Shown here: piece by piece, positions 1 through 7,899 of the stretch
How the letters are laid out: the number at the start of each line of letters is the position of its first letter
Position numbering within the stretch: the stretch's first letter is position 1
Assembly (NCBI GenBank): GCA_030620735.1
Contig: JAUXDV010000053.1
Coordinates: 1-9,692 of the forward strand
Direction of reading: 5' to 3'
From: Gammaproteobacteria bacterium
Lineage (GTDB): Bacteria; Pseudomonadota; Gammaproteobacteria; Chromatiales; Chromatiaceae
DNA length: 9,692 nt
The notes under the pieces: model-generated
Told to the model about the DNA's origin: nothing
The model's database searches: none
Seen by the model: the letters and a program-made list of their open reading frames with translations, nothing else
Made by a program: the position numbers and the translations under genes

Positions 1-48
1 AATATTGGCGGTGCATTTGGCGAAGTCACGCTGGAGAAGGTCTCATGA
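1..48 (+). CDS. nuoG: NADH-quinone oxidoreductase subunit G, C-terminal end (partial)
   Basis: Frame 1 is open from the window edge and reads 15 codons (NIGGAFGEVTLEKVS) before a TGA at 46-48. The TGA overlaps the nuoH ATG as ATGA, the usual arrangement for translationally coupled nuo genes. NuoG is the large iron-sulfur subunit of the peripheral arm and normally precedes nuoH in proteobacterial operons. The identification rests mainly on position; the short tail with a GAAFG-like motif fits the end of NuoG but is too little to prove it alone. Confidence 0.7.
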   Translation, partial: NIGGAFGEVTLEKVS

Positions 49-1088
49 GCATGCTGATTGACTTTTGGAACTGGCTGCCGGTGATCATTCAGATCGTCAT
101 CAAGATCGTGGTGATCGTCATGCCGCTGATGTTAATGGTCGCCTACTACACCCTGCTGGAGCGCAAGGTCATCGGCTACATGCAGATACGCATCGGCCCG
201 AACCGGGTTGGCATCAAGGGGTCGCTGCAACCGATTGCCGACGCCATGAAGCTGATGTTCAAGGAGATCGTGCTGCCGACGAAGGCCAACAAGTTCCTGT
301 TTCTGATTGCGCCGATGCTGACACTGGCTCCTGCACTGGCTGCATGGGCGGTATTCCCCTTTGATGAAACCCTGGTGCTGGCTGACGTCAATGCCGGTTT
401 GCTGTATGTGCTGGCGCTGACTTCGATGGGGGTTTATGGTGTCATCATCGCCGGCTGGGCCACTAACTCAAAATACGCATTTCTCGGCGCCATGCGTTCG
501 GCGGCGCAGATCATCTCCTATGAGATTGCCATGGGTTTTGCGCTGGTTGCCGTGATCGTAGCTGCGGGAAGCCTCAATTTTGGCGACATCGTGCGCGCGC
601 AGCAGGGGAGTGCGGTGCACTGGTTCTGGCTGCCGCTGTTCCCACTTTTTATCGTCTATTTTATTGCCGGTGTCGCCGAGACCAACCGCGCCCCTTTTGA
701 CGTCGCAGAGGGTGAGTCGGAGATTGTCGCCGGTTTTCATGTCGAATACTCCGGCATGGCGTTTGCAGCGTTCTTCCTTGCGGAATACGCCAACATGATC
801 CTGATCTCGGCATTGACTGCCTTGATGTTTCTCGGCGGCTGGTTGTCGCCTTTTGAAGGGACTTTCGCGGAGAGTTGGTTTGCCTGGGTTCCCGGATTTT
901 TCTGGCTGCTGGCGAAGACTTTTGTCTTCATGTTCATGCTGCTGTGGTTTCGCGCGACTTTTCCCCGCTACCGCTATGACCAGATCATGCGTCTAGGCTG
1001 GAAGGTGTTTATCCCGATTACCATCGTCTGGATTCTGGTTGTCGCCTACGCAGTGGTGAACAAAATGCCATGGTGGTTCAACGCATGA
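45..1088 (+). CDS. nuoH: NADH-quinone oxidoreductase subunit H
   Basis: NuoH (ND1 family, 347 aa, normal length) is the membrane subunit that joins the peripheral arm and forms much of the quinone-binding cavity of complex I. Seen in the sequence: about eight hydrophobic segments; the cytoplasmic loop around residues 39-60 with ERKVIGYMQIRIGPNRVG; Glu160 in SYE; and the acidic loop at 211-237 with ETNRAPFDVAEGESE and HVEYSG, the charged funnel leading from the quinone site to the proton channels. The start ATG at 45 overlaps the nuoG stop and follows GGAGAAGG at 33-40, a good ribosome binding site; an in-frame ATG at 51 is a less likely alternative. The stop overlaps the nuoI start as ATGA. 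Confidence 0.98.
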   Translation: MSMLIDFWNWLPVIIQIVIKIVVIVMPLMLMVAYYTLLERKVIGYMQIRIGPNRVGIKGSLQPIADAMKLMFKEIVLPTKANKFLFLIAPMLTLAPALAAWAVFPFDETLVLADVNAGLLYVLALTSMGVYGVIIAGWATNSKYAFLGAMRSAAQIISYEIAMGFALVAVIVAAGSLNFGDIVRAQQGSAVHWFWLPLFPLFIVYFIAGVAETNRAPFDVAEGESEIVAGFHVEYSGMAFAAFFLAEYANMILISALTALMFLGGWLSPFEGTFAESWFAWVPGFFWLLAKTFVFMFMLLWFRATFPRYRYDQIMRLGWKVFIPITIVWILVVAYAVVNKMPWWFNA

Positions 1089-1573
1089 AAACAGTCACCA
1101 ACTACATCAAGAGCCTGTTTTTGTTCGAGCTGCTGAAAGGCATGCGGGTCACCGGGCGTTACCTGTTCGCACGCAAGATTACGGTGCAGTATCCGGAAGA
1201 GCGCGCGCCCATGTCGCCGCGTTTTCGCGGCCTGCATGCACAGCGGCGCTACCCCAACGGGGAGGAGCGCTGCATCGCCTGTAAATTGTGCGAAGCGGTG
1301 TGCCCCGCCTGTGCGATAACCATCGAAGCCGAGCCTCGCGATGATGGCTCGCGGCGCACCACTAAATATGAGATCGACCTGTTCAAATGCATCTTCTGCG
1401 GCTTTTGCGAAGAGTCCTGCCCGGTTGACGCCATCGTCGAGACCAGGGTCTACGAGTATCACTTCGAGAGCCGCAAGGGCAGCATCATCAGCAAAGAGGA
1501 ACTGCTCGCCAATGGTGACAAATATGAACAGCAGATCGCCGCTGATCGTGAAGCGCAGGCGAAATTCAGATGA
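1085..1573 (+). CDS. nuoI: NADH-quinone oxidoreductase subunit I (two 4Fe-4S clusters)
   Basis: NuoI (162 aa, the usual proteobacterial length) is the ferredoxin-like subunit carrying clusters N6a and N6b, which pass electrons towards N2 and quinone at the membrane interface. Two CxxCxxCxxxC(P) motifs are visible: Cys63, 66, 69 and 73 (CIACKLCEAVCP), and Cys102, 105, 108 and 112 (CIFCGFCEESCP). The N-terminus holds an amphipathic stretch (IKSLFLFELLKGM) that lies on the membrane in known structures. I chose ATG 1085, which overlaps the nuoH stop and gives the standard MKTV start, over an upstream in-frame ATG at 1070 inside nuoH. There is no strong Shine-Dalgarno, so translation is probably coupled to nuoH. 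An unusual 216-base gap follows. Confidence 0.98.
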   Translation: MKTVTNYIKSLFLFELLKGMRVTGRYLFARKITVQYPEERAPMSPRFRGLHAQRRYPNGEERCIACKLCEAVCPACAITIEAEPRDDGSRRTTKYEIDLFKCIFCGFCEESCPVDAIVETRVYEYHFESRKGSIISKEELLANGDKYEQQIAADREAQAKFR

Positions 1574-1610
1574 TGATAAGTAACGAAAAGATGCATGGAA
1601 ATCTTATGGT

Positions 1611-1730
1611 CTCTCGCAAAGACGCAAAGCACGCCAAGAAAACCCTTTGCGTCTTTGCGTCTTTGCGAGAGTTTTTATTGAAGATTGACTCATTTGTAAA
1701 AAAGTTGGCTGCTCAAGGGTTTCCAGGAAT
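1611..1730 (+). repeat. Dispersed palindromic repeat, copy 1 (nuoI-nuoJ gap)
   Basis: The gap 1574-1789 contains a perfect inverted repeat: the 19-base arm CTCTCGCAAAGACGCAAAG at 1611-1629 pairs with 1653-1671 across a 23-base loop, followed directly by a T-run (1672-1676). A tail follows with TTGACTCATTTGTAAA at 1685-1700. The same architecture and tail recur at 8861-9020; over 1671-1730 versus 8961-9020 I count 45 of 60 identical positions without gaps. Reading through it gives the nonsense peptide SRKDAKHAKKTLCVFASLRE, a pattern I recall from spurious annotations of such repeats in many proteobacteria. It may form an mRNA hairpin inside the operon transcript. Family name unknown to me. Confidence 0.85.
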
Positions 1731-1789
1731 TGATACAACAACATGCAATAGAAGCTGGCAGCCGGCTACAGCACACAGGGTAATCGCCG

Positions 1790-2389
1790 ATGAGCTTTGA
1801 GAAATTCATCTTCTACGTCTTCGCAGCGGTTTTGGTGTTTTCCGCCACCATGGTGATTACACGCCGCAATCCGGTGCATGCGGTGCTGTTTCTGGTGCTG
1901 GCTTTTTTCAATGCAGCAGGATTGTGGATGCTGCTCGAAGCCGAATTCCTGGCGCTGGTGCTGGTGCTGGTCTACGTCGGTGCGGTGATGGTGCTGTTCC
2001 TGTTCGTGGTGATGATGCTGGACGTGGATGTTGCGGAGAAGCGCGCCGGTTTCATGAAAAACCTGCCGCTGGGACTGCTGATCGGCGCAGTGATGATCAT
2101 CGAGATGCTGATGGTCGTCGGGCCGAATTATTTTGGACTGGACAAGTTTGCAGCGCCCGCAAAGCACGCTGCAAATTTCAGCAACACCGAAGCGCTGGGC
2201 ATGCTGCTCTACACAGACTATCTCTACCCGTTTGAAATTGCAGCGGTGATTCTGCTGGTGGCAATCATTGCCGCGATCAGCCTGACGCTGCGCCGCAGGC
2301 CGGATAGAAAATATATCGACATCTCGAAACAGCTTGCTGCGAAAAAGGCGGATCGGCTGCGGGTGGTCAAAATGGAGTCGGAAAAGTGA
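1790..2389 (+). CDS. nuoJ: NADH-quinone oxidoreductase subunit J
   Basis: NuoJ (ND6 family, 199 aa) is a small membrane subunit between the quinone module and the antiporter-like pumps. Five hydrophobic segments are visible. The third carries the family signature around Tyr62 (LVYVGAVMVLFLFVVMML), where known structures show the pi-bulge helix that switches during turnover, followed by Asp78 and Asp80. The last segment lies near residues 145-165, then a basic C-terminal tail (LRRRPDRKYIDISKQ). ATG 1790 is preceded by AGGG at 1777-1780 at 9 bases spacing. This is the first gene after the palindromic repeat and so cannot rely on tight coupling to nuoI. Its TGA overlaps the nuoK GTG (GTGA). Confidence 0.97.
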   Translation: MSFEKFIFYVFAAVLVFSATMVITRRNPVHAVLFLVLAFFNAAGLWMLLEAEFLALVLVLVYVGAVMVLFLFVVMMLDVDVAEKRAGFMKNLPLGLLIGAVMIIEMLMVVGPNYFGLDKFAAPAKHAANFSNTEALGMLLYTDYLYPFEIAAVILLVAIIAAISLTLRRRPDRKYIDISKQLAAKKADRLRVVKMESEK

Positions 2390-2691
2390 TTGCTTTATCG
2401 GATTATCTCATTGTTGGCGCGATTCTCTTCTCACTGAGTGTGGTTGGCATCTTTATCAACCGCAAGAGCGTCATTGTGCTGCTGATGTGCATCGAACTGA
2501 TGCTGCTGGCGGTCAATATCAACTTTGTCGCCTTCTCCGCCTATCTCAATGATATGACGGGGCAGGTGTTTGTCTTTTTTATCCTTACCGTAGCGGCTGC
2601 AGAGGCGGCTATCGGTCTGGCGATCCTGGTGGTGCTGTTTCGCAATCGACGCACAATCAATGTTCAGGATCTGGATTTGCTGAAGGGTTGA
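2386..2691 (+). CDS. nuoK: NADH-quinone oxidoreductase subunit K
   Basis: NuoK (ND4L/MrpC-like, 101 aa, exactly the usual length) has three transmembrane helices and contributes two buried glutamates to the central proton axis of complex I. Both are present: Glu37 in CIELMLLAVN and Glu73 in AAEAAIGLAI (E. coli Glu36 and Glu72). The start is GTG at 2386, overlapping the nuoJ stop, with GGAG at 2374-2377 upstream; this start gives the expected N-terminus just before the first helix. An ATG start is not available without losing helix 1. The gene ends 4 bases before nuoL. Confidence 0.97.
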   Translation: MIALSDYLIVGAILFSLSVVGIFINRKSVIVLLMCIELMLLAVNINFVAFSAYLNDMTGQVFVFFILTVAAAEAAIGLAILVVLFRNRRTINVQDLDLLKG

Positions 2692-2695
2692 GGCG

Positions 2696-4648
2696 ATGCA
2701 AGCGATTTTACTGACACTCGTCCTGGCGCCGCTGTTCGGCGCTGTTGTCGCCGGTTTGTGGCGCAACCAGGTGGGACGCTCCGGCGCGCACTGGGTGACC
2801 ATCATCGGTGTCGGCATCTCCTTTGCGCTCTCCCTGTATGTATTGAAACTGCATGTTGTCGATGCAGCGCCAATCTACAACGAGGCAGTCTATACCTGGA
2901 TGGTGAGCGACGGTTTGCGTTTTGAGATCGGTTTTCTGATCGACAACCTCACCGCGATGATGATGGCGGTGGTGACTTTCGTCTCACTGATGGTGCATAT
3001 CTACACGGTTGGCTACATGCACGATGAAGAGGGCTACGAGCGCTTCTTCAGCTATATTGCCCTGTTTACCTTCTCGATGCTGATGCTGGTGTCAGCGAAT
3101 AACTTTCTACAGCTGTTCTTCGGCTGGGAAGCGGTCGGGCTGGTCTCCTACCTGCTGATCGGCTTCTACTTCAAGAAAGAGTCGGCCATCTTTGCCAATA
3201 TGAAGGCTTTCCTGGTCAACCGGGTTGGTGACTTCGGCTTCATCCTCGGCATTGCCGCTATCGCCATGTATTTCAACAGCCTCGATTATGTCGAGGTATT
3301 TGCCAAGGCAGGCTCTCTGGCGGATACACAAATCCAGATCTGGGGCGATACCAGCTGGTCGTTGATGACAGTGATTTGTGTATTGTTGTTCATCGGCGCC
3401 ATGGGTAAATCTGCGCAGATGCCGTTGCATATCTGGCTTCCTGATTCGATGGAAGGCCCGACCCCTATCTCGGCATTGATCCATGCTGCAACCATGGTCA
3501 CGGCCGGTATCTTCATGGTCTCCAGGATGTCACCGCTGTTTGAGCTCAGTGAGACAGCGCTGAGCTTTGTGCTGATTGTCGGCGCCACCACCGCGTTTTT
3601 TACCGGCCTGATCGGCATCGTGCAGAACGACATCAAGCGTGTGGTCGCCTATTCGACGCTGTCACAGCTCGGCTACATGATCGCTGCGCTGGGCGCATCC
3701 GCCTATGCCGCCGGCCTGTTCCACCTGATGACGCATGCCTTCTTCAAGGCGCTGCTGTTCCTTGCCGCAGGCTCCGTCATCATCGGCATGCACCACGACC
3801 AGGATATCCGCAACATGGGCGGCATTCGTAAATATATGAAGATCACCTGGATCACATCGCTGCTGGGAACCCTGGCGCTGATCGGTTTTCCCTTCTTTTC
3901 CGGATTCTTCTCCAAGGACGCCATCATCGAGGCGGTGGGGCATGCGGATCGCTTCGGCTCACACTACGCCCACTGGCTGCTGGTTGCCGGCGTCTTTGTG
4001 ACCGCACTCTACAGCTTCCGACTCTACTTCCTGGTCTTCGAAGGCAAGGGTCCGCGTGACGAACATGCCAAAGCGCATCTGCATGAGTCGCCCTGGGTGA
4101 TCACCGTGCCGCTGGTGCTGCTGGCGATCCCCTCCGTCTTCATCGGCTGGTTCACCATCGGCCCGATGCTGTTCGGCGACTTCTTCAAGGGTGTGCTCTA
4201 TGTCGCGCCGCAAAATGATGTGTTGGCGCAGCTTGGAGAGCATTTTCATGGTCCGTTGGCATTCGTGATGCACGGCGTGCAGGGGCTGCCGTTTATTCTG
4301 GCCATGTCAGGTCTGCTGGTCGCATTCGTGCTGTTCCTGCTGAAACCCAAATGGGCATTCGACCTGCGTGTGCGCTTTGACTGGCTGTACACCATGCTCG
4401 ACAAAAAATACTGGATGGACGAAGTTTCCCAAACGGTATTCGCCAAAGGCAGCGTGCTGCTGGGCAAGGTTCTGTGGAAGGGCGGCGATCAGTTTCTGAT
4501 CGACGGGGTCGCTGTCAACGGCTCGGCGCACAGTGTAGGAGCGCTCGCCGGTGTGATGCGACGCCTGCAGAACGGACTGATCAATACCTATGCGATCGCG
4601 ATGATTCTCGGTTTGCTGGGATTACTCGGCTGGTTTGTTTTTAATTAA
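2696..4648 (+). CDS. nuoL: NADH-quinone oxidoreductase subunit L
   Basis: NuoL (ND5/MrpA-like, 650 aa) is the distal antiporter-like proton pump of complex I; its C-terminal lateral helix runs along the membrane arm. Seen: the N-terminal oxidoreductase segment (residues about 60-115, FEIGFLIDNLTAMM and GYMHDEEGYERFF); Glu145 in FFGWEAVGLVSYLLIG; Asp179 in NRVGDFGF; Lys238 in MGKSAQMPLHIWLPD; the SMEGPTPISALIHAATMV block at 251-268; THAFFKALLFL near 346-355; and Lys407-Asp408 in FFSKDAI. These match the family's pump residues (E. coli Glu144, Lys229, Lys399). The ATG sits 4 bases after nuoK, with GAGG at 2690-2693 upstream. It is somewhat longer than E. coli NuoL, which is normal in this family. 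The stop is followed by a palindrome-rich gap. Confidence 0.98.
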   Translation: MQAILLTLVLAPLFGAVVAGLWRNQVGRSGAHWVTIIGVGISFALSLYVLKLHVVDAAPIYNEAVYTWMVSDGLRFEIGFLIDNLTAMMMAVVTFVSLMVHIYTVGYMHDEEGYERFFSYIALFTFSMLMLVSANNFLQLFFGWEAVGLVSYLLIGFYFKKESAIFANMKAFLVNRVGDFGFILGIAAIAMYFNSLDYVEVFAKAGSLADTQIQIWGDTSWSLMTVICVLLFIGAMGKSAQMPLHIWLPDSMEGPTPISALIHAATMVTAGIFMVSRMSPLFELSETALSFVLIVGATTAFFTGLIGIVQNDIKRVVAYSTLSQLGYMIAALGASAYAAGLFHLMTHAFFKALLFLAAGSVIIGMHHDQDIRNMGGIRKYMKITWITSLLGTLALIGFPFFSGFFSKDAIIEAVGHADRFGSHYAHWLLVAGVFVTALYSFRLYFLVFEGKGPRDEHAKAHLHESPWVITVPLVLLAIPSVFIGWFTIGPMLFGDFFKGVLYVAPQNDVLAQLGEHFHGPLAFVMHGVQGLPFILAMSGLLVAFVLFLLKPKWAFDLRVRFDWLYTMLDKKYWMDEVSQTVFAKGSVLLGKVLWKGGDQFLIDGVAVNGSAHSVGALAGVMRRLQNGLINTYAIAMILGLLGLLGWFVFN

Positions 4649-4665
4649 ATAGAGAGATGGTTCAA

Positions 4666-4802
4666 CTGGTTCCCAAGCTCCAGCTTGGGAACCAGCATCG
4701 AGAAGCTCCAGCTTCGAAAACAGAGAGCATGATGATGTTGCGAAGCCGCTTGTTTTAGGAAGCTACAGCTTCCAGGACCGTGCACCCAAGCAGGAGCTTG
4801 GG
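4666..4802 (+). repeat. Cluster of four AAGCT-NN-AGCTT palindromes (nuoL-nuoM gap)
   Basis: The 238-base gap 4649-4886 holds four related short inverted repeats built on AAGC..GCTT. First: 14-base perfect arms CTGGTTCCCAAGCT at 4666-4679 and 4682-4695 around CC. Second: GAAGCT-CC-AGCTTC at 4702-4715. Third: GGAAGCT-AC-AGCTTCC at 4758-4773. Fourth: CCCAAGC-AGGA-GCTTGGG at 4785-4802. Two cores read CCCAAG..CTTGGG and two GAAG..CTTC, so the cluster alternates two variants (A, B, B, A). It looks like a dispersed palindromic repeat family expanded in place; I recall similar CCCAAGCTCCAGCTTGGG elements in other bacterial genomes. No coding potential is credible here. Confidence 0.85.
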
Positions 4803-4839
4803 CGCCAGCGAATTTTTAGAGCTGATACAAGAACGTATA

Positions 4840-4856
4840 GCCTGTTATAGACAGGC
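4840..4856 (+). other. Small hairpin upstream of nuoM
   Basis: GCCTGT at 4840-4845 pairs with ACAGGC at 4851-4856 around a 5-base loop, about 30 bases before the nuoM start. It is separate in sequence from the AAGCT palindromes just upstream. There is no T-run, so it is not a classical terminator. It could protect the 5' end of a processed nuoMN transcript; that is inference. Confidence 0.4.
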
Positions 4857-4886
4857 GCATTGTTAAATTTATAAAAAGGTTTGAGC

Positions 4887-6401
4887 ATGAGTGCTGATTT
4901 ACCAATTCTGAGCATCGTTGTGTGGCTGCCGATCATCGGCGGACTGCTGGTGCTCGGCAGTGGAGACAAGGCTCCCAACGTATCACGTTGGCTGGCGCTG
5001 TTTGTTGCGGTTGCTACTTTTCTGTTGAGTATCCCGCTATGGACCGGGTTTGACAGCAGCACAGCCGCGATGCAGTTTGTCGAGAAGGCAGCCTGGATAC
5101 CTGCCTATAATATCAACTATCATCTCGGTATCGACGGCATCTCGATGCCGCTGATCCTGCTGACCACTTTCATCACCATTCTGGTAGTGATCGCCGGTTG
5201 GGAAGTGATCCAGTACAAGCCGGCCTCCTACATGGCGTCGTTCCTGATCATGGAGGGCGTCATGGTCGGCGTCTTTGCGGCGCTGGATTCGATGCTTTTT
5301 TATGTCTTCTGGGAGGCGATGCTGCTGCCGATGTTCCTCATCATCGGCGTGTGGGGCGGGCCAAACCGTGTCTATGCAACCATCAAGTTCTTTCTCTACA
5401 CCTTCTTCGGCTCGGTGTTCATGCTGGTCGCATTGATCTATCTCTATTTCCAATCAGGCAGTATGGGGATCCTCGATTACCATACGCTGAAACTGGGGAT
5501 GACCGAACAGATCCTGATTTTCGCCGCTTTTTTTGTCGCCTTCGCTGTCAAGGTGCCGATGTTTCCGGTACACACCTGGCTGCCGGATGCGCACGTCGAA
5601 GCGCCGACCGGGGGTTCTGTGATCCTGGCGGCAATCATGCTCAAAATCGGCGGCTACGGCTTCCTGCGTTTCAGCATGCCGATCACACCGGACGCCAGTC
5701 ATCAGCTGGATCTCTTCATCATCACGCTGTCACTCATTGCAGTGGTCTATATCGGTTATGTGGCACTGGTGCAGAGCGACATGAAGAAGCTGATCGCCTA
5801 TTCGTCGATCTCGCACATGGGTTTCGTCACGCTGGGCTTTTTTATCGTCTTCATGATCGCCTCCAATGAGAACGCCGAGACCGGCGCGATTCTCGGCATG
5901 GAGGGCGGCATGGTGCAGATGATCTCCCACGGCTTCATCTCCGCAGCGATGTTCCTCTGTGTCGGCGTGCTCTATGACCGCATGCACTCGCGTGAAATCA
6001 GTGACTATGGCGGCGTTGTTAATGTCATGCCGTGGTTTGCCGCATTCATGGTGTTCTTTGCGATGGCGAATGCCGGGCTGCCGGGAACCTCCGGTTTCGT
6101 GGGTGAATTCATGGTGATACTGGCCAGCTTCCGCGCCAATTTCTGGTTCGCCTTTCTTGCCGCTGTCACATTGATCATCGGCGCCGCCTACACATTGTGG
6201 ATGGTCAAGCGCGTGGTATTCGGTGATGTGACCAAAGAGAGCGTCGCAGGTCTCACTGATATCAACGCTCGCGAAGCGCTGGTGCTGGGTTCACTGGCCG
6301 TGATGGTGCTGGTGCTGGGGCTGTGGCCGGCGCCGCTGATTGAAGTGATGGACGCCAGTATCAAAAATCTGGTTGAACACCTCGCTGTGTCTAAACTGTA
6401 A
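4887..6401 (+). CDS. nuoM: NADH-quinone oxidoreductase subunit M
   Basis: NuoM (ND4/MrpD-like, 504 aa) is the middle antiporter-like proton pump in the membrane arm. Key residues are all in place: Glu143 in FYVFWEAMLLPMF, Lys222 in VKVPMFPVHTWLPDAHVEAPT, Lys253 in IMLKIGGYG, and Glu407 in GLPGTSGFVGEF (E. coli Glu144, Lys234, Lys265, Glu407). SDMKKLIAYSSISHMGF at 297-313 is the conserved segment after the broken helix. I place the start at ATG 4887, preceded by AAAAAGG at 4873-4879 with 7 bases spacing; an in-frame TTG at 4881 lies too close to that site. It is separated from nuoL by the repeat cluster, so it relies on its own ribosome binding site. It ends 10 bases before nuoN. Confidence 0.98.
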   Translation: MSADLPILSIVVWLPIIGGLLVLGSGDKAPNVSRWLALFVAVATFLLSIPLWTGFDSSTAAMQFVEKAAWIPAYNINYHLGIDGISMPLILLTTFITILVVIAGWEVIQYKPASYMASFLIMEGVMVGVFAALDSMLFYVFWEAMLLPMFLIIGVWGGPNRVYATIKFFLYTFFGSVFMLVALIYLYFQSGSMGILDYHTLKLGMTEQILIFAAFFVAFAVKVPMFPVHTWLPDAHVEAPTGGSVILAAIMLKIGGYGFLRFSMPITPDASHQLDLFIITLSLIAVVYIGYVALVQSDMKKLIAYSSISHMGFVTLGFFIVFMIASNENAETGAILGMEGGMVQMISHGFISAAMFLCVGVLYDRMHSREISDYGGVVNVMPWFAAFMVFFAMANAGLPGTSGFVGEFMVILASFRANFWFAFLAAVTLIIGAAYTLWMVKRVVFGDVTKESVAGLTDINAREALVLGSLAVMVLVLGLWPAPLIEVMDASIKNLVEHLAVSKL

Positions 6402-6411
6402 GGCTGTACTG

Positions 6412-7842
6412 ATGGAATTTGACAACTCACAACTGATGACGATACTGCCGGAGATCGTACTGCTGACTGGTGCTTTGCTGGTGCTGCTGGTCGATCTCGT
6501 GGCGCGTGACAGCGACCGCATGTGGCCCTATGCGCTGACCCTGGGCACGCTGCTGGCTGCATTCGCGGCGGCAATCTCTGTTAGCGGCGGCGGCAGCGAA
6601 ATCATCCTCGGCGGCAACTACGTGCGTGACGCCATGGGCGACAGCCTCAAGGGCGCTCTGCTGCTGATTGCTATCCCGCTGTTCATCTATGCGCGGGAAG
6701 GGCTGCGCAAGATGGATGAGTGGCGCAGTGAATATCTGACGCTGGGTCTGTTTTCGATACTCGGCATGATGATCATGATCTCTGCTAATGGATTCATCGC
6801 TCTCTACCTGGGACTGGAACTGCTAACCCTGTGTCTCTATGCGCTGGTCGCCTATTGCCGCGATTCCTCCAAAGGTGCTGAGGCGGCAATGAAGTACTTT
6901 GTGCTGGGAGCGCTGGCCTCGGGTCTGCTGCTGTACGGTATCTCCATGATCTACGGCGCCACGGGAAAGATCGATTTTCCCGGCATCATGCAGCAAATTG
7001 CTGCTGATAATGCAGGCGATAATAGGATCTTCGTCTTTGGCCTGGTGTTTGTCGTCATCGGTATCGCCTTCAAATTTGGCGCTGTCCCCTTCCACATGTG
7101 GATGCCGGATGTCTACCAGGGCTCATCGACGCCGGTGACCCTGCTGATTGGTTCACTGCCGAAGATTGCAGCCGTAGCGATTGCGCTGCGCGTGCTGGCC
7201 GGCGCGATGGAGAGCCTGCACCAGGATTGGTATATGATGCTGGTAATCCTCGCGATCCTCTCCATGGCGCTGGGAAATATCGTCGCGATTGCGCAGCAGA
7301 ACATCAAACGCATGCTCGCCTATTCGACCATCTCTCACGTCGGTTTTATCTTTCTCGGCATTCTATCGGGAACAGACGAGGGTTACAGGGCGGCGATGTT
7401 CTATGCGGTCGTGTATGCGCTCATGGCTGTCGGCGCATTTGGCATTCTGATTGCGCTGGATCGCAAAGGCGTCGTGGTCGACCAACTGCATCAACTCAAA
7501 GGCCTGAACGACCGCCATCCCTGGCTGGCGCTCACCATGCTGCTGATCATGTTCTCCATGGCCGGGGTGCCGCCGACGGTTGGCTTCTGGGCCAAGTTGT
7601 TCGTGCTCGAAGCGGTGGTTTCCATCGATCTGTGGTGGCTGGCTGTGATTGCAGTATTCTTCTCCATCATCGGCGCTTTCTACTACATTCGCGTCGTCAA
7701 GTTCATGTACTTCGACAAACCCATTGATGACGAGCCGGTCGTGGTCGGCGGTGCAGCCCAGACGATGCTGGCGATCAATGGTGTTGCAATACTGCTGTTC
7801 GGTCTCTTTCCGATGCTGGTGTTCGGCCTGATGAAGCTGTGA
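6412..7842 (+). CDS. nuoN: NADH-quinone oxidoreductase subunit N
   Basis: NuoN (ND2/MrpD-like, 476 aa) is the antiporter-like pump nearest the quinone module. Seen: Glu136 in LYLGLELLTLCLYALVAY, Lys161 in AAMKYFVLGALASG, Lys221 in FKFGAVPFHMWMPDVYQG, Lys251 in LPKIAAV, NIKRMLAYSTISHVGF at 297-312, and Lys395 in PPTVGFWAKLFVL, matching the family's proton-path lysines. ATG 6412 is preceded by AAGG at 6400-6403, which overlaps the nuoM stop. The frame is open further upstream to a TTG at 6373, but that would add 13 residues inside nuoM that are unlike the family. This is the last gene of the operon; a terminator follows 57 bases after the stop. Confidence 0.98.
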   Translation: MEFDNSQLMTILPEIVLLTGALLVLLVDLVARDSDRMWPYALTLGTLLAAFAAAISVSGGGSEIILGGNYVRDAMGDSLKGALLLIAIPLFIYAREGLRKMDEWRSEYLTLGLFSILGMMIMISANGFIALYLGLELLTLCLYALVAYCRDSSKGAEAAMKYFVLGALASGLLLYGISMIYGATGKIDFPGIMQQIAADNAGDNRIFVFGLVFVVIGIAFKFGAVPFHMWMPDVYQGSSTPVTLLIGSLPKIAAVAIALRVLAGAMESLHQDWYMMLVILAILSMALGNIVAIAQQNIKRMLAYSTISHVGFIFLGILSGTDEGYRAAMFYAVVYALMAVGAFGILIALDRKGVVVDQLHQLKGLNDRHPWLALTMLLIMFSMAGVPPTVGFWAKLFVLEAVVSIDLWWLAVIAVFFSIIGAFYYIRVVKFMYFDKPIDDEPVVVGGAAQTMLAINGVAILLFGLFPMLVFGLMKL

Positions 7843-7864
7843 CTCAATAACAGCGGAGTTTTCC

Positions 7865-7899
7865 TTCCCCTTTGTCAAAGGGGAATTGAGGGGGATTTT
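7865..7899 (+). repeat. C-rich/G-rich hairpin repeat after nuoN
   Basis: TTCCCCTTT at 7865-7873 pairs with AAAGGGGAA at 7877-7885 around GTC, then TTGAGGGGGATTTT follows. This layout (CCCC-TTT hairpin, then a GAGGGGGATTT tail) resembles a dispersed repeat I recall from many environmental proteobacterial genomes. It lies directly against the terminator stem and could add to transcription stop at the operon end. The family assignment is from memory, not from comparison. Confidence 0.6.

Noticed and set aside
1570..1800. 76-codon + strand frame spanning the nuoI-nuoJ gap
   Set aside because: Its translation is the palindromic repeat (SRKDAKHAKKTLCVFASLRE) plus unrelated flanks; it overlaps the nuoI stop and the nuoJ start and has no ribosome binding site.
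3107..3943. Long - strand frames within nuoL (and similar ones within nuoM and nuoN)
   Set aside because: They are antisense shadows of GC-rich membrane protein genes: histidine, aspartate and glutamine-rich translations with no domain features.
4848..4875. Possible nuoM promoter: TAGACA, 16 bases, TATAAA
   Set aside because: The hexamers are good, but transcription would start about five bases before the nuoM ATG and lose the AAAAAGG ribosome binding site, so use of this promoter is unlikely; most of the match comes from an A/T-rich leader.
6373..6411. Upstream TTG extension of nuoN
   Set aside because: It would overlap the nuoM end by 29 bases and add residues not seen at NuoN N-termini; ATG 6412 has an AAGG site at suitable distance.
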